Of a stretch of DNA of 62,293 bases, positions 15,145 through 25,600 are shown one piece after another. The position numbers were made by a program, and so were the translations under genes. Below the pieces are notes generated by a model. That model saw only the letters and a program-made list of their open reading frames with translations, did no database searches and was not told the DNA's origin. The stretch is taken from positions 71,346 to 133,638 of the forward strand of contig QCMR01000003.1 of NCBI GenBank assembly GCA_003213595.1. The letters are read 5' to 3'. The stretch comes from SAR86 cluster bacterium AG-422-E19 (GTDB lineage: Bacteria; Pseudomonadota; Gammaproteobacteria; Magnimaribacterales; AG-339-G14). Within the stretch, counting starts at the first letter, position 1. Every line of letters begins with the position of its first letter.

Positions 15145-16362
15145 CTAAGAAGCAACTGCTTCAAAGGCATTTGAAGCAATCCTAACGATTTCATCTATTT
15201 CTTCTTCGCCATGAGCTACCGATAAAAAATGATTATGATAACTAGTTAGATACAGACCACGCGAAAGGCATTCGTCTGTCCATTGAATATGAAAATCTTT
15301 ATTTTGATCTTCAATTCTAAAATACGGCATAGATGGCACTCCAGTGACTTTCATCTTTAGTCCAAATTCATCTCCGGCAGAAATCAGATCTTTTTTTAAC
15401 TTTTCTCCATTAGCATTCATGATTTCTATGGCATTTACTTTTTGCAACTCTTCTAATGTTGCTTTGGAAGCAGCCATAGGAGCCGAATTAAAAAACTGTG
15501 TTCCACTAAAATAAACTCTATTTGCCGCATCTTTTAAGGAATCTTTGCCAACAAGCGCAGAAATTGGATAACCATTAGCCATAGCCTTCCCCAAACAAAC
15601 TAAATCAGGACTGAAACCAAAAGCATTATGAGAACCTTGAAGATCAATTCTAAATCCAGTTCTTACATCATCAACAATGATAATTATGTTTTGTTCCCTG
15701 CACTTTTTTTGAATGTGTTCCCAATATCCATCGTCAGGAAGGGAGTTATCCTTTGATGTAGGATGATCATATGGACTTGAAATAAAACACGCGATTTCAC
15801 TACCAAAAGAAGAAATCATCTCATCAAATTCTTTGGTGCTATTCCACTCAATCGAAAGCACTTCATCGCTATCGGAATCAATAACTCCTGCATTGCTGCT
15901 ATTTTGCATCCATCCATTAGCTCCGTGATAACCATTATTAATTTTTAAAATTTTTGATTTTCCTGTTTCTGCTCTCGCGACCATAACAGCTAGTTGAGTG
16001 CTATCGCCCCCATTTTTTCCAAAAAGAGCCCAATCAGCAATATCGATCATACCCGTTAGTGTTTCTGCCAGCTCTATCATTACTGGAGAAGCTACACTTA
16101 CTGTATTACCTAAATCGTATTGTGATCGTGCAGCTTGATCTATTTTTGGATTGTTATACCCAAGGATCATAGGACCCCAGCCACAAATTAAATCTAAATA
16201 CTTATTTCCGTCTACATCCCAAAAATATGCATCTTTTGCTTTTGAAAAGAATTTAGGACCTTCTTCTCTAACTGCATATTTATAATGACCGAAAATTCCA
16301 CCAGGAATTAATTCTTGAGCTTTTAAAAAAAGCTTGTCAGATTTTTTTTGATTTAGCTTCAT
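15145..16362 (-). CDS. Class III PLP aminotransferase (glutamate-1-semialdehyde aminomutase-like)
   Basis: 405 residues, fold-type I PLP enzyme of the class III/GSA-aminomutase group. The PLP lysine is K259 in CLGKAMANGYP, the cofactor aspartate is in VDDVRTGFR (231-238), and the phosphate-binding region is around NGGDSTQLA (117-125). In most relatives the second Asp is Glu (DEVxTGFR). It may not be HemL: the tRNA-Glu pathway motifs are not diagnostic, and many such enzymes act on other amino compounds. It sits 26 bases downstream of tRNA-Ser. Substrate unknown. Confidence 0.8.
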   Translation of the reverse strand: MKLNQKKSDKLFLKAQELIPGGIFGHYKYAVREEGPKFFSKAKDAYFWDVDGNKYLDLICGWGPMILGYNNPKIDQAARSQYDLGNTVSVASPVMIELAETLTGMIDIADWALFGKNGGDSTQLAVMVARAETGKSKILKINNGYHGANGWMQNSSNAGVIDSDSDEVLSIEWNSTKEFDEMISSFGSEIACFISSPYDHPTSKDNSLPDDGYWEHIQKKCREQNIIIIVDDVRTGFRIDLQGSHNAFGFSPDLVCLGKAMANGYPISALVGKDSLKDAANRVYFSGTQFFNSAPMAASKATLEELQKVNAIEIMNANGEKLKKDLISAGDEFGLKMKVTGVPSMPYFRIEDQNKDFHIQWTDECLSRGLYLTSYHNHFLSVAHGEEEIDEIVRIASNAFEAVAS

Positions 16363-16388
16363 TTACACAACTACTCTATCAATAAATT

Positions 16389-16479
16389 TGGCGGAGAGGG
16401 AGGGATTCGAACCCTCGATGCAGGATTACCACATACTCCCTTAGCAGGGGAGCGCTTTCAACCACTCAGCCACCTCTCC
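16389..16479 (-). tRNA. tRNA-Ser (anticodon GCU)
   Basis: 91 bases including an encoded CCA. The acceptor GGAGAGG pairs with CCTCTCC and is followed by discriminator G. The anticodon stem CTCCC/GGGAG closes the loop CTGCTAA, giving anticodon GCT (codons AGC/AGU). A long variable arm, as in all tRNA-Ser, lies between the anticodon and T arms. It is 2 bases after the lysC stop, so it is probably released from the alaS-lysC transcript or has a promoter within lysC. Confidence 0.97.
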
Positions 16480-16481
16480 TA

Positions 16482-17696
16482 TTACTTTTCAAGATTAAAA
16501 GCATCATGCAAAGACTTTACTGCCTCATGAGCAAGACTCTCTTTAACCACAACAGAAATTTTTATTTCAGAAGTTGAAATCATTTCAATGTTTATATTTT
16601 TTTCAGCTAAAGTTTTAAACATAGTGGCAGCAACTCCAGCATGCGATTTCATCCCAACTCCAACTAAAGAAACTTTGCTGATGTCTTCATTTAACTCAAT
16701 TTCTCCTCCTCCGAATTCTTTAGATAAATTAGAAAGAATTTTTTTTGTTTCTTCAGATTTTTCGCGTTTTACAGTGAAAGTAAAGTCTGTAGTTTTATCT
16801 TCAGAAACGTTTTGAATAATTATGTCCACTTCAATACCCTCTGAGCTTATGGGATCTAAAATCTTTGCCGCAATACCTGGAATATCGGGTACTTTTCTAA
16901 TAGTTAACTTAGCATCATCACTTGTATGCGTTACTCCAGAAATTAAAGCATCTTCCATGTTTTCTTCTCCATTGATAAGTGTTCCTTCATCATTTGTAAA
17001 ACTAGATTTTACCCTTATTGGCATATTATATTTGCTGGCAAATTCTACAGATCTAATTTGCAAAACTTTAGCGCCTAAACTCGATAATTCCAACATTTCT
17101 TCAAAAGTTAATTTGTCTATCTTTTTGGCTTTTCCATAAACATTAGGATCAGTTGTATATACACCATCAACATCAGTGTATATCTGACATTCTTCTGCTT
17201 CCAAAGCAACGGCTAAAGCAACGGCTGAGGTGTCAGAGCCTCCTCTTCCTAGCGTAGTAATATCTCCTTCTTCATTGATTCCTTGAAAGCCTGTTATGAC
17301 TGGAGTTATGTCTGCAGATATATCTTTGAGAATGTTTTTTGTATCAATCGAATTAATTCTAGCTTTTCCATGATAGTCATCTGTCCTGAGACCAAGTTGA
17401 AAAGCACTATAAGATTTTGAGTTAACTTCTTCACTTCTCAATGTCATAGCTAACAAAGCTACTGACACCTGCTCACCTGAAGAAATCAATGCATCATATT
17501 CTCTGGGATCAGGAATTTCTTGAACTTCTTTTGCTAAATCGATCAGTCTTTGAGTTTCACCTGCCATGGCTGATACAACAGCAACAACTTTTTTTCCTTT
17601 TTTAGATGTATCTTTGATAATTTTCGCCACTGCTTTGAATCTGTCAGTATCAGCAAGCGAAGTTCCACCAAATTTTTGGACAACTATATTGGACAT
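16482..17696 (-). CDS. lysC: Aspartate kinase LysC
   Basis: 404 residues. The N-terminal kinase domain begins VQKFGGTSLAD, and other kinase motifs include GFQGINEEGDITTLGRGGSDTSA and the nucleotide site in TDVDGVYTTDP. Two C-terminal ACT domains (about 265-404) are the usual lysine/threonine feedback sites. It phosphorylates aspartate, the entry to Lys, Thr, Met and diaminopimelate synthesis, so it feeds asd elsewhere in this window. Position 8 bases after alaS and before tRNA-Ser is the conserved gammaproteobacterial order, but the csrA gene usually found here is absent. Confidence 0.96.
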   Translation of the reverse strand: MSNIVVQKFGGTSLADTDRFKAVAKIIKDTSKKGKKVVAVVSAMAGETQRLIDLAKEVQEIPDPREYDALISSGEQVSVALLAMTLRSEEVNSKSYSAFQLGLRTDDYHGKARINSIDTKNILKDISADITPVITGFQGINEEGDITTLGRGGSDTSAVALAVALEAEECQIYTDVDGVYTTDPNVYGKAKKIDKLTFEEMLELSSLGAKVLQIRSVEFASKYNMPIRVKSSFTNDEGTLINGEENMEDALISGVTHTSDDAKLTIRKVPDIPGIAAKILDPISSEGIEVDIIIQNVSEDKTTDFTFTVKREKSEETKKILSNLSKEFGGGEIELNEDISKVSLVGVGMKSHAGVAATMFKTLAEKNINIEMISTSEIKISVVVKESLAHEAVKSLHDAFNLEK

Positions 17697-17704
17697 TGGT
17701 ATTT

Positions 17705-20293
17705 TTAAATCTCAGTTAGAATTTTCTCAGCAGAAATTAATATTTCATCAAGTTTATTTGAAGCTGGTCCGCCTGCTTGTGCAAAGTCCGGCTTTCCTCC
17801 TCCTTTCGCTCCTATAATTTTGGAAAGCGAGTCTAGCAAATTTCTTGCATCATAAGTAGCAGTAATATCGTTTGATACGGAAACCAATATTGTTGATTTG
17901 TCTTCCATAGATCCAACGAGAATAATGATTAGATCGCTTACTTCTTTTTTTAGACTGTCTAAACTTCCTCTAAGTTTAGATAAATTGAGATTATCTATTC
18001 TCTTTGTAATTATGTTTATCTTTCCAACACTCTTGTAGCTACCTTTTAAATCATCTAATAAATTCTGATAAAGCTTTTGTTCATGTTTTTTTAAATCTTC
18101 TTTATAAGAATTAATTAATTTAATTTTATCTTTCAAAAATATGGGTAAACCTTTGACCGAAACATTAAAAGTCTCTGCAGTATTAAGTAAGTCGGTTTTA
18201 TTATCAGCCTTATCCTTGATTGCAAGATCGCCAGAAATAGCTTCTATTCTTCTTACTCCAGAAGAAATACTTGTTTCTGAAATTATTTTAAAACTTTTTA
18301 TTTCTGAACTATTTTTTACATGAGTTCCGCCACACAACTCGGTGGAGTAATCTCCTGCTATTTTTAAAACTCTCACTTGATCGCCATATTTTTCTCCAAA
18401 AAAGGCAATTGCTCCAAGTTTTTGGGATTCTTCAATTGAAGTTTCAATTATTTGTGTATCCTCAGCAGATGTTATTGCTTGATTGACTTCTTGCTCGATC
18501 TTTGCAATTTCAGATTCTGAAAGTTTTTGTTTGTGTGAAAAATCAAATCTTAACTTCTCCTCGTTCACCAAAGAGCCTTTTTGTTGAACGTGTTCGCCTA
18601 AAATATTTCGCAAAGCAGAGTGCATAAGATGTGTTGCCGAATGATTGGACACAATTGCCCTTCTTCTTTCTATATCTATCTCGGCTTTAACTCTGTCATG
18701 AAGATTTAATGAGCCTTTTTTTATCTTACTTATGTGTAGATGAAAATTTCCTACTTTTTGAGTATCTAATACTTCAACCTCTAGACCCTTTGAACTGAGC
18801 TTTCCTTTATCGCCAACTTGGCCTCCAGATTCTCCATAAAAGGGAGTTGTATCAAGCACGATCATGCATTCCCCTGAGGCAGATTTAACTTCTTTGCCAT
18901 TTTTGAAAATTAGTTTAATTTCAGATTCGATCGAACTATCTTCGTAGCCAACAAATTTTGTCTCTTCATCTAAATCAATTGCAGCTGGCAAAAGAGCCTC
19001 AAATTTACTTTCTTTTTTTGCATTTGCTCTTTGCGCTGCCATGAGCTTTTCATAGCCGGAAAGATCCAAACTAAGGTTATTTTCCTGGGCTAAATCTCTA
19101 GTCAGGTCAACTGGAAATCCATAGGTATCATAAAGTTTAAAAATAAGCTCTCCGGTTAAAGTCGTTTTTTTTGAGTCTTTAATTTCTTCCTCAAGAAGTC
19201 TCATTCCCTGTTTTAAAGTTTCTCTAAATTGATCCTCTTCGGATTTGAGTTCCTGCAAAATAAAAGTCTTATTTTTTTTAACTTCCGGATAAGTTGCTAA
19301 TAAAGATTCACCCAGCGTGTCAAAAATATAAGCAAAAGAAAAATCTTTTTCATTGTTTATTTTGTAAGCATGAGTCAGAGCTCTTCTAATAATTCTTCTT
19401 AAGACATACCCTCTTCCTTCGTTGCTTGGATTCACACCATCAGAGATTAGAAAAACAGATGATCTTAGATGATCTGCTATAACTCTTAATGAAGGATTCA
19501 AAAGATTTTTTTCATTTAATGTTTCAGCAATTGATTCAATAATGTTATTAAAAATATCCGTTTTATAATTGTCGCTAGTTTTTTGTAAAACTGCAGTGAT
19601 TCTTTCCAAGCCCATTCCAGTATCAACACATTGCTTAGGAAGATTGGAAAGTTTGCCATTGTGATCTCGGTTATATTGCATAAAAACCAAGTTATAAATC
19701 TCCACAAACCTTTCGCCAGTGTCTACACCTTCTTGTGGTGCTTCTCCCGGAAGATCCTCGCCATGATCATAAAATATTTCTGAACATGGACCACATGGGC
19801 CTGTATCTCCCATTGACCAAAAATTGTCTTCAGTAAGCCTTGAGAGTCTTTCAGCAGGAAATTTTATTTTTTTAAGCCAAATGTCCTCTGACTCTTTGTC
19901 ATCAACATGCACTGTTACCCAAAGTTTATCTTTATCAAGTTTAAATTTTTCTGTGAGAAGTTCCCAAGCTAATGCTATTGCTTGCTCTTTGAAGTAGTCC
20001 CCAAAACTAAAATTTCCAAGCATTTCAAAGAAAGTATGATGTCTGAGAGTAAAACCAACATTATCTAAGTCATTATGCTTTCCCCCTGCTCTCACACATT
20101 TTTGAGATGAAGTTGCCTTATCAAATTTTACTTTCTCTGTGCCAAGGAATACATCTTTAAACTGATTCATCCCAGAGTTGGAAAACATTAAGGTGGGGTC
20201 ATTGATGGGAACAAGGCTGGAACTCGCTACTTCTTTATGCCCCTTCTCAACAAAAAAATCTAAGAAAGTCTTTCTTACTTCAGATGACTTCAC
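17705..20293 (-). CDS. alaS: Alanyl-tRNA synthetase
   Basis: 862 residues, full-length class II synthetase. The N-terminal catalytic domain has motif-2-like RHHTFFEMLGNFSFGDY and WSMGDTGPCGPCSEI. The editing domain has SNHSATHLMH and C654-GGTH658. The C-terminal glycine-rich end (AKGGGKPDFAQAGG) belongs to the C-Ala/DHHA1 domain. The start is a GTG (no ATG fits the conserved N-terminus KSSEVRKTFLDFF), and no strong Shine-Dalgarno is seen. It is 5 bases behind the dienelactone hydrolase gene and 8 bases before lysC. Confidence 0.97.
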   Translation of the reverse strand: MKSSEVRKTFLDFFVEKGHKEVASSSLVPINDPTLMFSNSGMNQFKDVFLGTEKVKFDKATSSQKCVRAGGKHNDLDNVGFTLRHHTFFEMLGNFSFGDYFKEQAIALAWELLTEKFKLDKDKLWVTVHVDDKESEDIWLKKIKFPAERLSRLTEDNFWSMGDTGPCGPCSEIFYDHGEDLPGEAPQEGVDTGERFVEIYNLVFMQYNRDHNGKLSNLPKQCVDTGMGLERITAVLQKTSDNYKTDIFNNIIESIAETLNEKNLLNPSLRVIADHLRSSVFLISDGVNPSNEGRGYVLRRIIRRALTHAYKINNEKDFSFAYIFDTLGESLLATYPEVKKNKTFILQELKSEEDQFRETLKQGMRLLEEEIKDSKKTTLTGELIFKLYDTYGFPVDLTRDLAQENNLSLDLSGYEKLMAAQRANAKKESKFEALLPAAIDLDEETKFVGYEDSSIESEIKLIFKNGKEVKSASGECMIVLDTTPFYGESGGQVGDKGKLSSKGLEVEVLDTQKVGNFHLHISKIKKGSLNLHDRVKAEIDIERRRAIVSNHSATHLMHSALRNILGEHVQQKGSLVNEEKLRFDFSHKQKLSESEIAKIEQEVNQAITSAEDTQIIETSIEESQKLGAIAFFGEKYGDQVRVLKIAGDYSTELCGGTHVKNSSEIKSFKIISETSISSGVRRIEAISGDLAIKDKADNKTDLLNTAETFNVSVKGLPIFLKDKIKLINSYKEDLKKHEQKLYQNLLDDLKGSYKSVGKINIITKRIDNLNLSKLRGSLDSLKKEVSDLIIILVGSMEDKSTILVSVSNDITATYDARNLLDSLSKIIGAKGGGKPDFAQAGGPASNKLDEILISAEKILTEI

Positions 20294-20298
20294 GTTAT

Positions 20299-21006
20299 TT
20301 AACTAAAAATTTCTGATAAAAAATCTTTAAAGATTTTCCAAGACCTCTGATCGGCATCTTGCGAATAAACCGTCCCGAAACTTGGATCATTGGCATCAGG
20401 ATTTGTAAAAGCATGCATGGCATTGCCGAAAGAATGCAATTGCCAATCAACACTTTTTTTATTCATTTCCTCAGAAAAAGAGTCAATCTGATCTTGGCCT
20501 ACCATAGGATCTAAATGGCCATGAAGCACTAATAGTTTCGCGCTAATGTCTTTATCTTCAAGGTCTTCCGAACCGGATAAAAAACCATGAAAACTAACGG
20601 CCCCTTTTAAATCCACTCCACTTCTAGCAAGGTCTAAAGAAACCAAGCCGCCAAAACAATAACCCATAATCGCTATGTTTGAAGTGTCTACTCCTTCAAG
20701 TTTTTTTGCTGCCTCATATGCGCCAACGATAATCTGAGATAAATTTTTTCTATCGTCTAATAAAGGTTGCATCATCGATTGATTCTCCTCATTAGATCCA
20801 CCAACCTTGCCGTCTCCGTACATGTCAATAGCAAACGCATTGTAGCCATCATCAGCAAGCTTATTTGCTATCCCTTCAACAAATCCATCTCTACCTGCCC
20901 AAGTGTGAGCGATAAGAACACATGGAGCGTTTTTAGTCTCTGGCTTTACATGTAAACCCTCAAATGTCTTAGAGTTTACTTCATATGATACAAGTTCGGC
21001 ATTCAT
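20299..21006 (-). CDS. Dienelactone hydrolase family alpha/beta hydrolase
   Basis: 235 residues from the ATG at 21006, chosen over a TTG one codon upstream because a perfect AGGAGG lies 7 bases before it (21019-21014). The dienelactone-hydrolase triad is visible as C117 (GYCFGG), D166 (HGHLDPMV) and H198 (NAMHAFTNP), with a Cys instead of a Ser nucleophile as in that family. The natural substrate is unknown; most genomic members are not in aromatic degradation. The gene overlaps the preceding gene by one base (TGATG). Confidence 0.9.
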   Translation of the reverse strand: MNAELVSYEVNSKTFEGLHVKPETKNAPCVLIAHTWAGRDGFVEGIANKLADDGYNAFAIDMYGDGKVGGSNEENQSMMQPLLDDRKNLSQIIVGAYEAAKKLEGVDTSNIAIMGYCFGGLVSLDLARSGVDLKGAVSFHGFLSGSEDLEDKDISAKLLVLHGHLDPMVGQDQIDSFSEEMNKKSVDWQLHSFGNAMHAFTNPDANDPSFGTVYSQDADQRSWKIFKDFLSEIFS

Positions 21007-21530
21007 CAATTTTCCTCCTTTAAACCTGACTTAAATCTTTTTCCATTTTCAACATAATGTTCTGCTGAGCCTTTCAAAATAATCTTTAAATTCTCATCAA
21101 CCTCTTTCTTAACCTTTCCTGGAGATCCCATGACAAGCGAATTGTCTGGAATTTTTGTTCCTTCTGTGAGTAGAGTATTTGCACCTATCAAACAGTTATT
21201 TCCAATTTCTACATTGTTCAAGATAACTGAATTAATACCAACTAACGAATTGTCTCCAATAGTGCAACCATGAAGCATGACTTTATGGCCCACTGTGACA
21301 TTTTCACCAATAATAATTGGACTTCCAGGATCAACATGCAAAACCGATAAATCCTGAATGTTTGAACCTTTGCCAATGATTATTTTCTCTACATCACCTC
21401 TGATTACCGCTCCAAACCAAACGCTTACATCTTCTCCGAGCTCTACTTGACCCAGAACAGTTGCATTCGGAGCAATATAAAAATTATCTCCTACAGTTTT
21501 AACTCTATGCTGGTCTAAAGTATAAATCAT
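21006..21530 (-). CDS. Gamma-carbonic-anhydrase-like hexapeptide-repeat protein (YrdA/PaaY type)
   Basis: 174 residues, left-handed beta-helix made of hexapeptide repeats (for example IIIGEN, LVGINS, CLIGAN). The three metal-ligand histidines H65, H82 and H87 are present ([13 protein letters not shown]), together with the conserved R44-x-D46 and Q59-D60. Whether it is a true carbonic anhydrase, a thioesterase (PaaY-like) or a maturation-type protein cannot be told. The first 26 bases overlap the end of nudL, implying co-translation. Confidence 0.88.
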   Translation of the reverse strand: MIYTLDQHRVKTVGDNFYIAPNATVLGQVELGEDVSVWFGAVIRGDVEKIIIGKGSNIQDLSVLHVDPGSPIIIGENVTVGHKVMLHGCTIGDNSLVGINSVILNNVEIGNNCLIGANTLLTEGTKIPDNSLVMGSPGKVKKEVDENLKIILKGSAEHYVENGKRFKSGLKEEN

Positions 21531-22092
21531 CTATCTCAATATCTATTTCCACTAACTCCAGAAATTGTAATGTAAAACCTAAAGTTAATCCCCAAATTTT
21601 CTGATTTTCATAATTTATAACCGGCGTCTGAAAGGTTTCACCACTTGCATTGGTTATTTTGTTTGATATCAGAGGATCTTCTTTGAGATAGTTTAAAGGA
21701 ACAGAAAAAATCGTTTCTACCTCTTTAGGATCTCTTTTAAACCTTAAACTTCCTGCTGCATAACCTACATAAGGCGTGACACTTATTCCAAATCTAGATT
21801 CTTGAGGATCCATCCGACCAAGTATTCTTATTGAATTAGGTTCTACTCCAATCTCTTCATGTGTTTCCCTTAAAACAGTTTCGATTAGGTTTTTATCTTC
21901 TTCTTCTTTTTTTCCTCCAGGGAATGCTACTTCTCCTGCATGGGAAGGTAATTTTTTAGATCTTTCAGTAAAAACGATTGAATAGTCATTCTCATTATCA
22001 GTTATCAAAATTAATACTGCTGCTTGAGGTAATTTTTCATCCGACTGCTTCGGACTCAAATCATTTAGTCTTTTTTCTATAAAAGGGATCAT
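21505..22092 (-). CDS. nudL: Nudix CoA pyrophosphatase (NudL-like)
   Basis: 195 residues. The Nudix box reads [25 protein letters not shown] at about 60-84 (key residues G, E, RE, EE), preceded by the CoA-specific signature [20 protein letters not shown]. It hydrolyses CoA or acyl-CoA to 3',5'-ADP and phosphopantetheine. It heads a minus-strand run (nudL, gamma-CA-like, dienelactone hydrolase, alaS, lysC, tRNA-Ser) in which spacings never exceed 8 bases. It is divergent from a second Nudix gene 57 bases away. Confidence 0.9.
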   Translation of the reverse strand: MIPFIEKRLNDLSPKQSDEKLPQAAVLILITDNENDYSIVFTERSKKLPSHAGEVAFPGGKKEEEDKNLIETVLRETHEEIGVEPNSIRILGRMDPQESRFGISVTPYVGYAAGSLRFKRDPKEVETIFSVPLNYLKEDPLISNKITNASGETFQTPVINYENQKIWGLTLGFTLQFLELVEIDIEIDDLYFRPA

Positions 22093-22149
22093 TATGTTAA
22101 TAAAAGGTATTGAATTATACTTGCTTACTTAATTTAAGCAGGAAAAACT

Positions 22150-22683
22150 TTGAAATTTTGTACCCAATGCGGTGGTCCCGTTTCTAAAAAGATACCCCAA
22201 GATGATAATCGAGAAAGATATGTTTGCGACGATTGTGGATTTATTCACTATCATAATCCAAATGCAGTCGTAGGAACCTTGCCCTACTGTGGAGATAAAG
22301 TTCTTTTATGTAAAAGAGGTATAGAACCAAGAAAAGGTTTATGGACCTTACCTGCTGGTTTTTTGGAATTGGGAGAAACTATACAAGAAGGAGCTTTAAG
22401 AGAAACCAAAGAAGAAACCAATTCAACTGTAAAAATAGATGATATTTATTTTATGTTTGATATTCCTCAAATTGGGCAATTTTATGTTCTTTATAAAGCT
22501 TCTATAGAAGAAAATTCTTATTCACCAACAACGGAAAGTCTTGAAGTTGAATTGTTTTCCTATGATGAAATACCTTGGGATGAACTAGCCTTCCCTTTTG
22601 TACCCATTGCTATAGAACAATTTTATGAGGATTTAAATGAGGGCTATTTTCCTCTGAGGATCAGAGAGTTAATAAAGAAATAG
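22150..22683 (+). CDS. Nudix hydrolase with N-terminal zinc ribbon
   Basis: 177 residues from a TTG start: an in-frame stop lies at 22135-22137, no ATG is available, and GCAGGA sits 6 bases before the TTG. Zinc ribbon cysteines are C4, C7, C26 and C29 (CTQCGG, CDDCGF). The Nudix box is GFLELGETIQEGALRETKEETN. The ribbon-plus-Nudix layout is seen in NudC-like and related NUDIX_Zn_ribbon proteins, but the NudC-specific NADH signature is not evident, so the substrate is left open. It ends 1 base before the convergent purL stop. Confidence 0.88.
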   Translation: MKFCTQCGGPVSKKIPQDDNRERYVCDDCGFIHYHNPNAVVGTLPYCGDKVLLCKRGIEPRKGLWTLPAGFLELGETIQEGALRETKEETNSTVKIDDIYFMFDIPQIGQFYVLYKASIEENSYSPTTESLEVELFSYDEIPWDELAFPFVPIAIEQFYEDLNEGYFPLRIRELIKK

Positions 22684-22684
22684 T

Positions 22685-25600
22685 TTAACTATAAAAATTT
22701 CTGGCATTTAAAAATAATTTGAACCAAGGACTATACTTTCCTTTTTCATTAGTCCAGGACAATTGATTATTTAAAAAACTTCTTTCAGGATGGGGCATCA
22801 TAATTAAAAATCTTCCATCATCATTTGTCACTGCAGTAATGCCATTCTCGGAGCCATTGGGATTTTCTGGAAATTCTTTAGCTTCTGTACCTTTATTTGT
22901 GCAAAATTGCATTGGTGCTAAATTATCAGAGATTATTTTTTTTGCGCTTACTTGTTCAGGAAAAATCATTTTACCTTCTCCATGATTTACAGGTACTAAA
23001 AGCTGAGAACCTTCCATGCCATCAAAAAAATTGGAATTGGATTTGTTTATTTTTACTTGAACCATTCTAGCTTCAAATCTATTGCTGTTATTTCTTTCTA
23101 GTTTAGGCCAATGTTCGGAGCCTGGAATCAATTCTTTAAGCTCTGACATAACCTGACATCCATTGCAGATTCCCAACGCAAAAGTATCTTGTCGATGAAA
23201 GAATTCAGAAAATTTATCTTTAAGCTTCGAATTAGATTTTATTGACTGCGCCCACCCTCTTCCTGCTCCAAGGATATCGCCATAAGAAAAACCTCCCGGA
23301 AAAGCAAGGCCCTGAAAATTATCTAAAGAACTCGAATTATCTAGAAGATCTCTCATGTGAACATCAATAACTTTGAAGCCAGCTTGAGAAAAAGCTGCTG
23401 CCATTTCTAAATGAGAATTAACTCCTTGATCTCTCATGATGGCTATTTTTGGAGCCCTACTTAGATATCTTTTATTCAATTTAAAATTAAATTTTTGGGT
23501 AAGCTTTGACCTCTTTGGATCAAGTAAAAATCTATGTTCTTGTTTTGTTGTTTCTTGATTGTCTCGAAGCAGTTTGATGTTATAAGAAACGCTTGACCAT
23601 GAATGCATTAAAACTTTATGACTTATTCTTAAACTTTGGCTAGAAGTTTTAAGAAAAAGATTATTTGTATTATTAGTTGAACCAATATTAAAAAAAGAAT
23701 TCTTTAAACCTAGTTTTACTAAATCTTTTTTAAACTCAGAAAAATCTTTTTTGTTAATCTGAAAAAGCATACCTAACTCTTCAGAAAATAAATTGTTAGA
23801 TTCTTTTAAGAAAGAAATTTTAGAAAGATCAAGATCTAAACCACACCCTCCAGCCAGCATCATTTCAACTGCGGAAACAATTAAACCGCCATCTGAAATA
23901 TCATGGAAAGAGAATATTCTTTTTTTATTGATCTTAGTTGCCAAGTAATTATAAATTTTTGGAAATTCTTCTATACATTCCAAATTAGGAGTTTCAAGAT
24001 TTGTTTGTTGAGTTACTTCCGAGAAAATAGATCCCCCCAGACGTTTTTTTGTTTTTGAAAGATCTAAGTAAACTAATGAAAGCTCATTATTATCTATCAA
24101 TTGAGGCGTAATGCTTTTTTTGACGTTTTTTATTTTTGTAAAGGCGCTAATAATTAAGCTTTGTGGGGATAAATTAGTTTTTTTATCTTTTTGCCATATT
24201 GTTTTCATTGATAGCGAATCTTTTCCAACGGGAACGGCTATTTTCCAAGGCTTGCATACTTTTTGAGTAAGCTCTTTTACTGTATTGAATAAATCTGTTT
24301 TTCTTTGAGCATTGTCAGGACTTGCCATCCAGTTTGCAGAAATTTTTATATCGGATAGTTTAGATACTCCTGAAGGCAGGAGATTTAATAAAGCCTCTGC
24401 AAGAGCTAATTTTCCAGCTGCGATAGGATTAGAAATTGCAATTGGAGACTTTTCCCCCATTGCCATAGCTTCTCCAGCATTTGTATTGAAATCTGACAAT
24501 GTAATTGCATGGTCAGCCACAGGAACTTGATATGGACCAACAAATTGATCCCTGTAAGTTAAGCCTCCTACACTTCTATCTCCAATGTTAATAAGAAAGC
24601 TTTTAGAACCAACTGTAGGATGTCTCAATACATCTAATAGCGTTTTTTTAAGATTTATTTTTTTAGATTTATCAAAAGGGTCTATTTTTCTGTCTGAGAT
24701 AATTTCATGGGTGTTTTTTTCTTTATATCCAAAGATAGTATCCATAGGAAGATGAATTGGAAATTTTCCAGTTTTACTGTCTTTAAGTTCAAAAGTTTTT
24801 TTAGCTGTTAGAGTCCCAACAACCGCGTGGGGACATTTTTCTCTCTCACAAAATGCTTTGAATTCTTCTAAAGAATCTTTTTCCACCGCTAAAACGTATC
24901 TTTCTTGTGATTCGTTAGACCATATTTCTAAAGCCGACATAGAATTGTCAGCAAGAGGAATCTTTCTCAAATCGACACTAGCTCCCAGGCTGCAATCTTT
25001 AGCCAACTCTGGTATCGCATTTGAAAGGCCTCCAGCACCAACGTCATGAATGAATAAAATAGGATTTTTTGATTTTTTTAGAGAACATAAATTGATGACT
25101 TCTTGGCATCTTCTTTGCATCTCAGGATTAGATCTTTGCACTGAAGCATAGTCCAAGGATTCGTCAGAAGAACCTGCTTGGACTGAAGAAGCAGAACCTC
25201 CACCTAACCCGATTAAATAACCAGGTCCTCCTAATACAATAATCTTTGTTCCGGGTTTAACCTTTTTTTTAAATGTGTTGTTTGAACTTATACTTCCTAA
25301 TCCTCCAGCGATCATTATTGGTTTATGAAATCCATAATGAGTTCCATCATTTTTTTGCTCGAAAGATCTGAAATAGCCATTTAAATTTGGTCTTCCAAAT
25401 TCATTATTAAATGAAGCTGCCCCAAGAGGACCCTCAATCATTATTTTTTTTGGTGAAGAAATTCGTTTAGGGCGATCTTCTTTAAACTCCCATTTTTCTT
25501 TTAAACTTTCAAGTCTTAAATAAGATACAGAATATCCAGTTAAACCGGCTTTTGGTTGTGCTCCAATTCCTGTAGCCCCTTCATCTCTTATCTCACCACC

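Noticed and set aside
16363-16388. Possible csrA remnant between tRNA-Ser and the aminotransferase gene
   Set aside because: The gap has only 26 bases and no coding similarity can be read.
21007-21009. TTG start of the dienelactone hydrolase gene
   Set aside because: The next codon is ATG at optimal distance from a perfect AGGAGG.
22093-22149. Promoter or regulatory element between the two divergent Nudix genes
   Set aside because: Several AT-rich hexamers are present, but none stands out with correct spacing.
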